From: G963692885 sp964658655
GTDB taxonomy: Bacteria; Acidobacteriota; Terriglobia; Terriglobales; Acidobacteriaceae
Length of the DNA stretch: 64,000 bases
NCBI GenBank assembly: GCA_964658655.1
Contig: CAZZZL010000013.1
Coordinates: forward strand, 21,590-85,589
Reading direction: 5' to 3'
The translations under genes and the position numbers were made by a program. Below the pieces are notes generated by a model that saw nothing but the letters and a program-made list of their open reading frames with translations, was not told the origin of the DNA and searched no databases. Position 1 is the stretch's first letter, and every line of letters begins with the position of its first letter. This document shows, one piece after another, positions 34,373-42,743 of this stretch.

Positions 34373-36418
34373 TCAAACTATTTTCTCGATTACCAGTATG
34401 TGCGCAGGAATGGTGTCCGGACGCAGCTCTACATAATTTCTGCTACCGCGCCATTCGTAGCTGGCGCCGGTCAATGCATCGTTCACGCGAAAGCGTTCGT
34501 CAGGACTCAGACCAAGCGCATCGAGGTCCAGGTCAAGGAAACCCGACTGCACGTTATACGGATCGAGATTGACGATCGTCAGCACGACGTTCGACTCATC
34601 CTGCGTCGCTTTGCTGTAGGCGATGAGCATGGTGTTGTCGACCGCTTGGAACGTAAGGTTATTCGTCGTCTGCAAAGCACGATTGTCTTCGCGGGCCCGG
34701 TTCAACAGGGTGATCAGCGGCTTCAAACTGTTCGGATCATTGCGGTCCCACTGCTTGATCTCATACTTCTCCGAGTTCAGATACTCTTCGCTCTTCTCGC
34801 GGCGGAACGGCGTATTGTCGCCAAGCTCATATGCCGGCCCGTAGATACCATAGTTTGAAGAAAGCGTACCGGCAAGAATCAGTCGCGACTTGAACGCTGG
34901 CAACGCGCCCGTTTGCAGAATGCCCGGAAGAATATCCGGCGTGTTCGGCCAGAAGTTCGGCCGCAGGTAATCTTTCACGGAAGTTGTCGTAAGCTCGGTG
35001 AGATATTCCGTCAACTCCGCCTTGGTCTCGCGCCACGTAAAGTAGGTGTAGCTCTGCGAGTAGCCCAGCTTGGCCAGTCTCTGCATCACCCGCGGCCGTG
35101 TGAATGCTTCAGCCAGGAACAACGCATCTGGATACTCTGCCTTGACCTCCGCCACGCACCACTCCCAGAATGGAAATGCCTTGGTGTGCGGATTGTCCAC
35201 GCGAAAGATGCGGACATCCTTCGCCGCCCAGAATGTGAAGACATTCTTCAATGCATCCCACAGCGCTTTCCAGTCACTCGATTCAAAATCGATCGGATAA
35301 ATGTCCTGGTACTTCTTCGGGGGATTTTCCGCATACTGGATGGACCCATCGGCCCGCTTCTTGAACCACTCGGGATGTTGCTTTACCCATGGATGATCCG
35401 GCGCACACTGGAAGGCAATGTCCATCGCCACTTCCATGCCCGCAGCCCTCACCTCACTCAGCAGGTATTCAAAATCCGCCATCGTACCCAGATCAGGGTG
35501 AAGTTCCGTGTGCCCGCCCTCCACAGCGCCAATGGCCCACGGACTGCCATGATCACCGTCAGCTGCTTCTGTCGTATTGTTCTTACCCTTGCGATACGCC
35601 ACGCCGATGGGATGGATTGGCGGCAGATACAGGACGTTGAAGCCCATCTCCGTCACGTAACTCAACTGCGCCGCGACATCGCGAAAATTCCCATGCCGGC
35701 CCGGCTCGAGCGACCACGATCGCGGAAACAGTTCATACCAGCTTGAGTAGCCGGCGCGCTCCCGATCTACCCAGATCTTCAAAACTTTCTCGTACGTCGT
35801 TTGCAGCGTCTTGTCCGGATAGAGATTCACCGTCTCGAGCACAGCCGGGTTGAGCGCCAGTTCCGTCGAAAGTTCATCGCGCAACAGCTTGGCCCAGGCC
35901 GCAAGCTGCTTCGCATCCTTGCCCTTCGCACGCTGCGCCGTTGCAGCGATCAGTAAAGCGCCTGTCTTCAACGGCAGCTCAAGATCCTGACCCGCTGCAA
36001 TGCGCTTCTCCAGGTCACTGCGCCAAGTCTCGAAATGATCCACTTCGCCAGTGATCGTGAACTCGTAGTAACCCACCTGCGCTACCGGGAGCCGCGCCTG
36101 CCAACGATCATTACCCAGCGGTGTCATCTCCTGCGCGGTCCAGGTCTTGTCCCCGGCACGACGATACAGAACGCGCGCCCGGACATGGTCATGCCCGTCG
36201 CCGAAGACATCGGCTTCCACAACCAGGTCCTGTCCCACCACGCCTTTTGCAGGAAACCGCCCACCATCGACCTGTGGCGTCACTCCTTCAATCACTACGC
36301 GCGCACGGCCCTCGGCCGGCTTCAGAATGGCTTCTTTGTGTGTCGCGCTTGGCTCCGCTGCCGCTGCGGTTTTACCTTTCGCAGGCTGGAAAGATGCCTG
36401 TTTTGTGATACTTGGCAT
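34373..36418 (-). CDS. glgE: Alpha-1,4-glucan:maltose-1-phosphate maltosyltransferase GlgE
   Basis: GlgE extends alpha-1,4-glucan with maltose units from maltose 1-phosphate. The 681-residue GH13_3 protein has an N-terminal domain (VVIEGVTPQVDGGRFPAKGV) and insert helices (KLLRDELSTELALNP). The barrel carries SSWYELFPRSWSLEPGRHG, NVLYLPPIHPIGVAYRKG, nucleophile D408 in IFRVDNPHTK and acid/base E437 in FLAEAFTRP. It starts with an extra basic, alanine-rich segment of about 35 residues. The ATG has AGGAG about 12 bases upstream. It is the first gene of a minus-strand run with treS-maltokinase, a glycosyltransferase and a TM_helix protein. No branching enzyme glgB is in the window. Confidence 0.95.
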   Translation of the reverse strand: MPSITKQASFQPAKGKTAAAAEPSATHKEAILKPAEGRARVVIEGVTPQVDGGRFPAKGVVGQDLVVEADVFGDGHDHVRARVLYRRAGDKTWTAQEMTPLGNDRWQARLPVAQVGYYEFTITGEVDHFETWRSDLEKRIAAGQDLELPLKTGALLIAATAQRAKGKDAKQLAAWAKLLRDELSTELALNPAVLETVNLYPDKTLQTTYEKVLKIWVDRERAGYSSWYELFPRSWSLEPGRHGNFRDVAAQLSYVTEMGFNVLYLPPIHPIGVAYRKGKNNTTEAADGDHGSPWAIGAVEGGHTELHPDLGTMADFEYLLSEVRAAGMEVAMDIAFQCAPDHPWVKQHPEWFKKRADGSIQYAENPPKKYQDIYPIDFESSDWKALWDALKNVFTFWAAKDVRIFRVDNPHTKAFPFWEWCVAEVKAEYPDALFLAEAFTRPRVMQRLAKLGYSQSYTYFTWRETKAELTEYLTELTTTSVKDYLRPNFWPNTPDILPGILQTGALPAFKSRLILAGTLSSNYGIYGPAYELGDNTPFRREKSEEYLNSEKYEIKQWDRNDPNSLKPLITLLNRAREDNRALQTTNNLTFQAVDNTMLIAYSKATQDESNVVLTIVNLDPYNVQSGFLDLDLDALGLSPDERFRVNDALTGASYEWRGSRNYVELRPDTIPAHILVIEKIV

Positions 36419-36785
36419 TCGCTATGCTTCTCCTGACTCTGGTCAAAAAATGGGTCTTGCAAAAGGCAGTCTCTTCGAAAGCGAAAACTGCAGGCTAACG
36501 CAACCTTGCCACGCACTTGGGAAGATGCGGATTCTCTGGCTCACGATCACTTTCTGTCTGGATTGGTCAGATTGTCGCCACTGGTTCCCCTGGCACCGCC
36601 GCGCGCTCGAGCCGGAAACGACCATCCGTGCCTTCATGCTACCTGCGTTACTACCGGATATTTCCGCCGTTCCATCGCACATCCAGCCGCTCACAAAATG
36701 CCTTGCAAAACGTCAGATCAAGGTGGCATCTTAAGTTTGCCCGCACGGTGTCTCTTTCTTCACGCCGGTAGCCGGGAGGTGGATT
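36419..36785. other. Divergent intergenic region, glgE and DUF4262-like gene
   Basis: A 367-bp region without a credible gene. It should hold the glgE promoter and that of the plus-strand gene. I could not identify promoter boxes with confidence or any strong hairpin. Confidence 0.4.
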
Positions 36786-37370
36786 ATGGCCGTTGTCGAC
36801 ACGCACGTTACGACCCCTGTACTCCCGGCCCCCCAACTCGTTCCTCACAGCCAGCCTAAAGCCTCGGTGCACGGTTTTGCCACGCGACGGGTCGTCCATG
36901 CCCAGTCTGAAGATGGCCTGCTTACGTGGTCCTACACGAGCGGTCTTAGCGAAGCCTTTCACCACCCCGAATTCCTGCTGACCGGTCTGGACAACTTCCT
37001 CGCAGAATCCGTCCTCACTCAGTTGATTGCCCTGGTCGCAAAAGGTCATGTCTTTACCGAAACTTCAACGGAGCGCGACCTTCTCCATCGTCTTACCTGT
37101 GCCTTCCGCGAAGTCCCTGAAGCAATGGCTTCCATCCTGATGCCTATAGCTCACACCGGTCTGGGCGGCGAGCATGTTAGCGTTCTGCAGTGCATCTATC
37201 CCGACAACAAGAACCGCCTGCCCTGGCACTTCGGATACAACAACAGTTGGCATGACGTTCAGCCGATTTTCAATTTCGAGGCGCCGCTCACGAAGGTCGA
37301 AATCAACCTGCTGCAGGCCGCCGCGGGCATTCATTCCACTCCAGCACAGCACAGAATCGCCGAACTCTAA
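36786..37370 (+). CDS. DUF4262-like protein
   Basis: A 194-residue soluble protein. The core GLLTWSYTSGLSEAFHHPEF, then LTGLDNFLAESVLTQLI and VAKGHVFTE, matches the pattern of DUF4262 (Y-S-x-GL, HPE, an asparagine-containing helix, then a G-x-x-F strand). The C-terminal half contains a tryptophan- and aromatic-rich stretch (PWHFGYNNSWHDVQP). No function is known for the family. The start is secured by GGAGG six bases upstream of the ATG. It is divergent from glgE and convergent with the flavin reductase gene. No signal peptide. Confidence 0.55.
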   Translation: MAVVDTHVTTPVLPAPQLVPHSQPKASVHGFATRRVVHAQSEDGLLTWSYTSGLSEAFHHPEFLLTGLDNFLAESVLTQLIALVAKGHVFTETSTERDLLHRLTCAFREVPEAMASILMPIAHTGLGGEHVSVLQCIYPDNKNRLPWHFGYNNSWHDVQPIFNFEAPLTKVEINLLQAAAGIHSTPAQHRIAEL

Positions 37371-37393
37371 TCGGCCGTTTCGTCACCCGTGGT

Positions 37394-38791
37394 CTACTGC
37401 CCGTCAGTGAAGCTGCTGAAAAGATTGTTGAGCGATTCGGAATAAAGTGGATGCGCGAAAATTCCATCACGCAGCGCTGAATACTTCAGCCCGCCCATCA
37501 TCGCGATCTCAATCATCGACATGATCTCGCCCCCATCCTCGCCCAGCACTGCCGCGCCCAGGATGAGCTCAGTCTCCGGATCGACCATGGCCTTGATGAA
37601 GCCGCCTGTCCGGCTCATCTCCATCGCACGCGCAACCGAGGTCATCGGCATCTTCGCAAGCCGATATTTCGTGCCCTGCTTCTTCAGATCCTTTTCGCTC
37701 GCGCCAATCCGTCCCAGCTGTGGATCGATGAACACCGTGTACGGCAAAGGTCGGCCCTCGACGCTGCGGTTTCCGCCTTCGATCAGGTTGGTCTTCAACA
37801 CGCGATAGTCGTCATAGGAGATATGAGTAAAGGCCGGGCCGCCCTTCACGTCGCCAACTGCATACACGCCTTGGGCGCTCGTCTCCAGCCTGTCATTCAC
37901 CCGGATAAAGCCTCTCTCATCCAACTTGACGCCCGCCGCCTTCAGGTTTAACCCGTCCGTGTTCGGCTTGCGCCCAGTCGCAACCAGCAGGTGAGACCCT
38001 TCGACGCGTGGCGTGCTCCCGCCGATCGTCACCGTCAGACTCAATCCGTTCACGGTCTTCTGGACTGCATCGGCTTTCGCGCCGAGCAGGATTTCCAGAC
38101 CCTCCTCGCGCAGGATCTTCGCTACCTCTTCCGCAATGTCCGCGTCCTCGATCGGCAGCAGCTGGTCGGAATTCTGGATCACCGTCACCTTGCTGCCGAA
38201 GCGATGAAACATCTGCGCAAACTCGAGGCCGATGTAGCCTCCGCCCAGCACCAGCAGATGCTCCGGCACAACATCCAGCTCCATCACGCTGGCATTGTCG
38301 AGACAGTCGATCTGCTCAATTCCGGCCACTTTGGGAATCGCCGCCGACAGGCCTGTATCAATCACGACGACGTCAGCCGTCAGCGTCCGTTCGCCGCCGG
38401 CATTCAACCTCACCGCGACCAGCTTCGGACCGGCGAACGAACCTACGCCGCGGATCAGCTCCACGTGCTCGGCCTTGGTCAGCCGCTTCTCGCTGCCCTC
38501 ACGCCAGCTCTTGACCATGGCGCGCTTGCGTTCGCGCACCTTCGGCATGTCCACCTTCACCTCGCCCACGCCGACGCCATAGTCCGCTCCCCGACGCGCC
38601 AGGTAGGCCACCTCTGCGCTCGCGACCATCGTCTTGGTGGGCGTGCAGCCGTAGTTCACACAAGTCCCGCCAACAGCGGCACGTTCGATCAGCGCGACGG
38701 TCTTTCCTTTGGCGGAGTAGGCCGCGGCCAGCGGATTCCCTGCCTGTCCTGAACCCAGAATAATGACGTCGAATTTCTCTGCTGCGGACAT
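37394..38791 (-). CDS. FAD-dependent pyridine nucleotide-disulfide oxidoreductase (mercuric reductase/Lpd-like)
   Basis: A 465-residue flavoprotein. It has the FAD motif VIILGSGQAGNPLAAA, the redox-active disulfide GGTCVNYGC (C44, C49), the NAD(P) motif LVLGGGYIGLEFAQMF, a second FAD segment VYAVGDVKGGPAFTH and a C-terminal dimerisation domain with AHPLYSESLNNLF. The histidine of that last motif is kept. It lacks the N-terminal heavy-metal domain and the C-terminal Cys pair of MerA, so it is better called a mercuric-reductase-like or Lpd-like oxidoreductase of unknown substrate. The ATG at 38791 has GGGGAG five bases upstream. No lipoyl-enzyme genes are next to it. Confidence 0.88.
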   Translation of the reverse strand: MSAAEKFDVIILGSGQAGNPLAAAYSAKGKTVALIERAAVGGTCVNYGCTPTKTMVASAEVAYLARRGADYGVGVGEVKVDMPKVRERKRAMVKSWREGSEKRLTKAEHVELIRGVGSFAGPKLVAVRLNAGGERTLTADVVVIDTGLSAAIPKVAGIEQIDCLDNASVMELDVVPEHLLVLGGGYIGLEFAQMFHRFGSKVTVIQNSDQLLPIEDADIAEEVAKILREEGLEILLGAKADAVQKTVNGLSLTVTIGGSTPRVEGSHLLVATGRKPNTDGLNLKAAGVKLDERGFIRVNDRLETSAQGVYAVGDVKGGPAFTHISYDDYRVLKTNLIEGGNRSVEGRPLPYTVFIDPQLGRIGASEKDLKKQGTKYRLAKMPMTSVARAMEMSRTGGFIKAMVDPETELILGAAVLGEDGGEIMSMIEIAMMGGLKYSALRDGIFAHPLYSESLNNLFSSFTDGQ

Positions 38792-38892
38792 GCTTCTCCC
38801 CTTGGTCTCCAGCTGCACCATCGATCGGGCAGCCTGCGGTAGGATGCAGATCGATTGCCGGGCAATGGCCCCGATCTCGGGATGCTACACGT

Positions 38893-39378
38893 CTAGCTCA
38901 ATGGCGCGACATGCGAAACCACCAGGAACGCCACTATGATCGCAATCACATCTTCAATCAATGCAACCGGCAGGTCCTTCAACTTGCCGTTCGCCGTCAG
39001 GGAGTGCCTCACGGAGTAGCCGCCATACGTGCCGGCCAGTGCGCCGAGTATGCCGACAATGACCGCCAGCCCCACCCCTGCGCCCGCACTCACCGCCAGC
39101 GCCGCTGCGCATCCGCCACCGAACAGGACACGGGCAATCAATCCCGGCGGTGCCGTACGGGCCGGCGTCTTCGGCAGCTTGTCGGCGACCAGTTCTCCCA
39201 GCGCAAACAGGGTGAACACGATCAACGTAATGATGGAACCGATAAACGCAAGCCTGGTCCCGCCGAAGTGCAGCCAACCCAGGTGTGCACCCCATGCGAC
39301 TGCCGCCGGTGCCATCATCGAGCGGAGTCCGCAGACCACGCCAATCAGGAAAAACAGTATCAAAAGATTCGTGAGCAT
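38893..39378 (-). CDS. DUF4126 membrane protein
   Basis: A 161-residue membrane protein with four to five helices. The first helix LLILFFLIGVVCGLRSMMAP followed by AAVAWGAHLGW is typical of DUF4126, as is the late VALIEDVIAIIVAFLVV. The length fits the family. The ATG at 39378 has GAGAGG five to six bases upstream, preferred over a start nine codons earlier. It lies between a quinone oxidoreductase and a flavin disulfide reductase on the same strand, spaced about 100 bases from each, so it could be in a loose operon. Function unknown. Confidence 0.78.
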   Translation of the reverse strand: MLTNLLILFFLIGVVCGLRSMMAPAAVAWGAHLGWLHFGGTRLAFIGSIITLIVFTLFALGELVADKLPKTPARTAPPGLIARVLFGGGCAAALAVSAGAGVGLAVIVGILGALAGTYGGYSVRHSLTANGKLKDLPVALIEDVIAIIVAFLVVSHVAPLS

Positions 39379-39490
39379 AAGGCCTCTCTGAAAGTGAGTG
39401 TGCATCAGGCCTGGATGATCTCCCGGCCTCGAAACGCATGCTGCGGTCCCGATATCAGTCCCGGTTCATATTTCTCTTGAGGAGTAACGC

Positions 39491-40465
39491 CTACATCAAC
39501 AGCAGCAATTTGCCCGTGGTCTTTCGTCCTTCCAGATCACGATGCGCCTGCTTCGCTTCTTCCAGCGGATAGAGATGCTCCTTGCGCACCTTGAGCTTAC
39601 CCTCTTTCACCCAGCTCAGCACTGCCCCGGCGCGCTCCTGCAGTTCTTCATGGGTCGAAATGTAGCTCCCCATCGTGGGCCGCGTCACATAGAGCGATCC
39701 CTTGGTCATCAGCTGCGTCGGCTCGAACGGCGGCACCGCACCCGAGGACGCCCCATACAGCACCATCATCCCGCGCGGCCGCAGGCAGTTCAGCGACCCC
39801 TCAAAGGTCGTCTTGCCCACGCCGTCATACACCACGTCCACACCCTTGCCGCCGGTCAGTCGCTTTGTCTCGGCTTCGAAATCCTGATCCTTGTACAGGA
39901 TGATCTCGCTCGCCCCGGCCTCCCGCGCCAGTTTCGCCTTCTCGTCTGTCGACACCGTCGCGATCACCCGCGCCCCGATCGTGGCCGCCATCTGCGTCAA
40001 CAGCAGCCCCACGCCGCCAGCCGCAGCATGGACAAGGGCCGTTTCACCCTTCTTCAGCGGGAAAGTTGCGTAGCAAAGATAATGCGCCGTCATCCCCTGC
40101 AGCATCACCGCCGCGGCTGTTTCAAGATCGACCCCCTCCGGCACCTTCACCAGCCGTTCCGCCGGCACCACCGCATACTCGGCATAGCTGCCCATCACAC
40201 CAGCCCAGGCGACCGCATCGCCAACCTTCAGGCCGAAACTGTCGCCGCCCGCGCCCATCTCCGCGATGACGCCGGCACCCTCCTGCCCCAGCACAAATGG
40301 CAGCGGGCGTTTGTAGCGCCCTTCGCGGTTGTAGACATCGATGAAGTTCACCCCAGCCGCCTGCATCTTCACGAGCACTTCACCCGCCTGTGGAGAAGGC
40401 ATCGCCACCTCCGACACCGTCATCACCTCAGGCCCACCCACTTCAGATATCTGAATCGCTCTCAT
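39491..40465 (-). CDS. NADPH:quinone oxidoreductase (zinc-free MDR family)
   Basis: A 324-residue medium-chain dehydrogenase/reductase of the quinone oxidoreductase type. It has the N-terminal MRAIQISEVGGPEVM, FIDVYNREGRYKRPLPFVLG with the RxGxYxxPLP pattern, VHAAAGGVGLLLTQMA (NADPH site) and GKGVDVVYDGVGKTTFEGSL. The zinc-binding cysteines of alcohol dehydrogenases are missing, as expected. It reduces quinones or other enones with NADPH. I start at 40465, where homologues begin; the frame is open for 56 more codons upstream. Divergent from the small membrane protein at 40572. Confidence 0.92.
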   Translation of the reverse strand: MRAIQISEVGGPEVMTVSEVAMPSPQAGEVLVKMQAAGVNFIDVYNREGRYKRPLPFVLGQEGAGVIAEMGAGGDSFGLKVGDAVAWAGVMGSYAEYAVVPAERLVKVPEGVDLETAAAVMLQGMTAHYLCYATFPLKKGETALVHAAAGGVGLLLTQMAATIGARVIATVSTDEKAKLAREAGASEIILYKDQDFEAETKRLTGGKGVDVVYDGVGKTTFEGSLNCLRPRGMMVLYGASSGAVPPFEPTQLMTKGSLYVTRPTMGSYISTHEELQERAGAVLSWVKEGKLKVRKEHLYPLEEAKQAHRDLEGRKTTGKLLLLM

Positions 40466-40571
40466 GCTTGGTAAGGATGCCTTCTGCCGGCCCAATGATG
40501 AAACATACTTACCGATAAGAAAAGACGAGGCCCCGCGGATTAAAGCTGTCAGGCTTCGCTCCCGTGAGAGC

Positions 40572-40847
40572 ATGTCTGGCATGAGAAAGTTAGCGTTGAA
40601 GTGGGCGTTTGCGGGCGCTCTACTGGGGGCCATCGGATGGTTTTCTGTCTGTGTTCTGGCGTATGGGTTACTGGACCATCAGGAAATAAGCAAGCATTGG
40701 AGGCTGATTGTTACCATTCTCTGTCCTGTGGCAATTTCGTTTAGGGTTGGCACCTTGTGGCTGTGCGCGCTAAATTGTGCATTTTATGCCGTAATCTTCT
40801 CTGCTTTAGGCTTCATCTTCAGTTGTTTGACAGCTAAAGCGGCCTGA
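40572..40847 (+). CDS. Small hypothetical membrane protein
   Basis: A 91-residue protein with three hydrophobic segments: WAFAGALLGAIGWFSVCVLA, WRLIVTILCPVAISF and ALNCAFYAVIFSALGFIFSC. Spacing of LxCPVAI and N-x-x-FYAV resembles the protein at 42311 (LWPSSI, then FALYACAGWLIG), so the two look like distant paralogues. The gene has more A+T and more TTG/TTT codons than its neighbours, which hints at recent transfer. Start is uncertain: ATG 40572 or ATG 40581. Function unknown. Confidence 0.6.
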   Translation: MSGMRKLALKWAFAGALLGAIGWFSVCVLAYGLLDHQEISKHWRLIVTILCPVAISFRVGTLWLCALNCAFYAVIFSALGFIFSCLTAKAA

Positions 40848-40934
40848 AGCTGACTGGCAGCCATCTTTGCCCACCCAACCCCCACTCTGCTACCCTCAAC
40901 TGTTTGCCAATCTGCCCTACTGGACATTCATCCC

Positions 40935-42128
40935 ATGGCCTACCCTTTCAAAGGCGTCGACTTCCTTAACTTCGACTCTCTCCTCTCCGACGACGAGCGC
41001 CTCGTCCGCGATACTGCCCGCGACTTCATCGAAGACAAACTCATCCCCATCATCGAGCAGTGCAACCGCGACGGCCGCTTCCCGCGCGAACTCGTCCCGC
41101 AGATGGGCGAGATGGGCTTCTTCGGGGCCAACCTCCACGGCTATGGCTGCGCCGGTATGTCGAACGTCCAGTACGGCCTCGTCATGCAGGAGTTTGAGCG
41201 CGGCGACTCCGGCTTCCGCAGCTTCGTCAGCGTGCAGTCCGCCCTCGTCATGTACCCCATCTACACCTTCGGTTCAGAAGAACAGAAACAGGAGTGGCTC
41301 CCCAAACTCGCGACCGGTGAAAAGCTCGGCTGCTTCGGCCTCACCGAACCCGACTTCGGGTCGAATCCCGGCGGCATGCGCACGCGCGCCCGCAAAGACG
41401 GTAACGACTACATCCTCAACGGCGAAAAGATGTGGATTACCTCCGGCTCCATCGCCGACGTCGCCGTCATCTGGGCCAAGGTCCAGGAAGACGGAGTCGC
41501 TGCTGAAAATGAAAAGGTCCGAGGCTTCCTCGTCGAGACCAACCGGCCCGGCTTTTCCGCCCACGATGTCAAGGGCAAATGGTCACTCCGCGCATCGATC
41601 ACCTCAGGCCTTTCCATGCAGGACGTCCGCATCCCCGCCGCGAACCTCCTGCCCGGCTCCGGCGGCCTCAAGTCACCCCTCATGTGCCTTAACCAAGCCC
41701 GCTACGGCATCAGTTGGGGTGTGATCGGCGCCGCCATGTCCTGCTATGACACTGCGCTCCAGTATTCACTGCAGCGCAAACAGTTCCGCGACAGTCCCAT
41801 CGCTTCGCATCAGCTCGTCCAGGAAAAGCTCACCTGGATGATCACCGAGATCAGCAAAGCCCAATTGCTCTCGTACTATTTCGGGCGGATGAAAGACACA
41901 GGAACGATCCGTTTCGAACACATCTCGATGGCAAAACGTAACAACGTATGGATGGCCTGCGAATGCGCCCGCCTCGCCCGCGACATCCTCGGCGGCGCTG
42001 GCATCACCGACGACTTCCCCATCATGCGCCACATGATGAACCTCGAATCCGTCAAAACCTACGAAGGTACCCACGACATCCACGCCCTGATCATCGGCCA
42101 AAGCCTGACCGGTATCTCCGCCTTCTGA
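40935..42128 (+). CDS. gcdH: Acyl-CoA dehydrogenase, glutaryl-CoA dehydrogenase type
   Basis: A 397-residue flavoenzyme. The three acyl-CoA dehydrogenase domains are visible: helical N-terminus (DDERLVRDTARDFIEDKLIP), beta domain with CFGLTEPDFGSNPGGMRTRA and WITSGSIADVAVIWAK, and helical C-terminus with RDILGGAGITDDFPIMRHM. The catalytic glutamate is in SVKTYEGTHDIHALIIG, the position and context typical of glutaryl-CoA dehydrogenase, which oxidises and decarboxylates glutaryl-CoA to crotonyl-CoA in lysine and tryptophan breakdown. Substrate choice is inferred from overall similarity. No ribosome site is obvious before the ATG. It is flanked by two small membrane protein genes and followed by two repeat elements. 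Confidence 0.88.
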   Translation: MAYPFKGVDFLNFDSLLSDDERLVRDTARDFIEDKLIPIIEQCNRDGRFPRELVPQMGEMGFFGANLHGYGCAGMSNVQYGLVMQEFERGDSGFRSFVSVQSALVMYPIYTFGSEEQKQEWLPKLATGEKLGCFGLTEPDFGSNPGGMRTRARKDGNDYILNGEKMWITSGSIADVAVIWAKVQEDGVAAENEKVRGFLVETNRPGFSAHDVKGKWSLRASITSGLSMQDVRIPAANLLPGSGGLKSPLMCLNQARYGISWGVIGAAMSCYDTALQYSLQRKQFRDSPIASHQLVQEKLTWMITEISKAQLLSYYFGRMKDTGTIRFEHISMAKRNNVWMACECARLARDILGGAGITDDFPIMRHMMNLESVKTYEGTHDIHALIIGQSLTGISAF

Positions 42129-42147
42129 ACTCGCCGTTCGGGCACAC

Positions 42148-42180
42148 ACGCCTTTGGCGTATATGCTCCCGTTGGTCGCA
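42148..42180 (+). repeat. Hairpin repeat, GGTCGCA family, copy 2
   Basis: Stem ACGCC/GGCGT (42148-42152 and 42156-42160, loop TTT) followed by ATATGCTCCCGTTGGTCGCA. It matches copy 1 at 19641-19676 over the downstream sequence. It starts 20 bases after the gcdH stop codon, almost the same distance as copy 1 from its upstream gene. Confidence 0.65.
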
Positions 42181-42237
42181 CATAGACTTGCCTTCAAGAC
42201 GCTAGTGCCAACAAATGTCGATACCGCCAACTTCAGG

Positions 42238-42288
42238 TTTGTCATCCCGACCGAACGCAGCGCAGTGGAGAGATCTGCGTTTCTCCCC
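42238..42288. repeat. Dispersed intergenic repeat, TTTGTCATCC family, copy 2
   Basis: TTTGTCATCCCGACCGAA followed by CGCAGCGCAGTGGAGAGATC. It shares the first 18 positions, with two substitutions, with copy 1 at 4764-4800 and a GTsGGAG-like purine stretch downstream. It lies just before the small membrane protein gene at 42311. Confidence 0.5.
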
Positions 42289-42310
42289 ATCGCGCAGGTA
42301 TCAACGAAAA

Positions 42311-42634
42311 ATGTTCGAGCAGGAGCCTAGGCCCGAAGCATACTTGTCGAGGTGGTTCGTCGCCTCGGGTTTCGTGGGCGTCGTCACCGCTGGCGCTTTG
42401 ACGATTCTTCTGGCTCGCGACCGCGTGTCGACAGGGCTGGTCATTGCGCTCTGGCCAAGCTCGATTGGTGCGATCGGGGAGCCAGAGACTTTCATTGAAA
42501 AATTGCTCACGGCAATCTTCAGTTTCGGCGGTCAATTCGCGCTCTATGCATGCGCCGGATGGCTTATCGGCTATGTGACATTTTTAGTGAGACGCTTCGT
42601 CGTGCGCCGAAACTCTGAATACAAGTCAGGTTGA
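42311..42634 (+). CDS. Small hypothetical membrane protein
   Basis: A 107-residue protein with about three hydrophobic segments (FVASGFVGVVTAGALTILLA; GLVIALWPSSIGAIG; FSFGGQFALYACAGWLIGYV) and a basic tail (RRFVVRRNSEYKSG). It resembles the 91-residue protein at 40572 in layout and in the LWPSSI and ALYAC-x-G motifs. The ATG at 42311 starts the recognisable part; upstream codons lie in a repeat element. No function can be assigned. Confidence 0.6.
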   Translation: MFEQEPRPEAYLSRWFVASGFVGVVTAGALTILLARDRVSTGLVIALWPSSIGAIGEPETFIEKLLTAIFSFGGQFALYACAGWLIGYVTFLVRRFVVRRNSEYKSG

Positions 42635-42743
42635 AAACAAAAGCGAATATCACTCTCTCGGCCGCCACCAAAAAAACACAAAAATCATTCCCGCAACCTC
42701 ACGCGCCAAATTGCGTCTCATACAGTAGGGCAATCCACAATCG

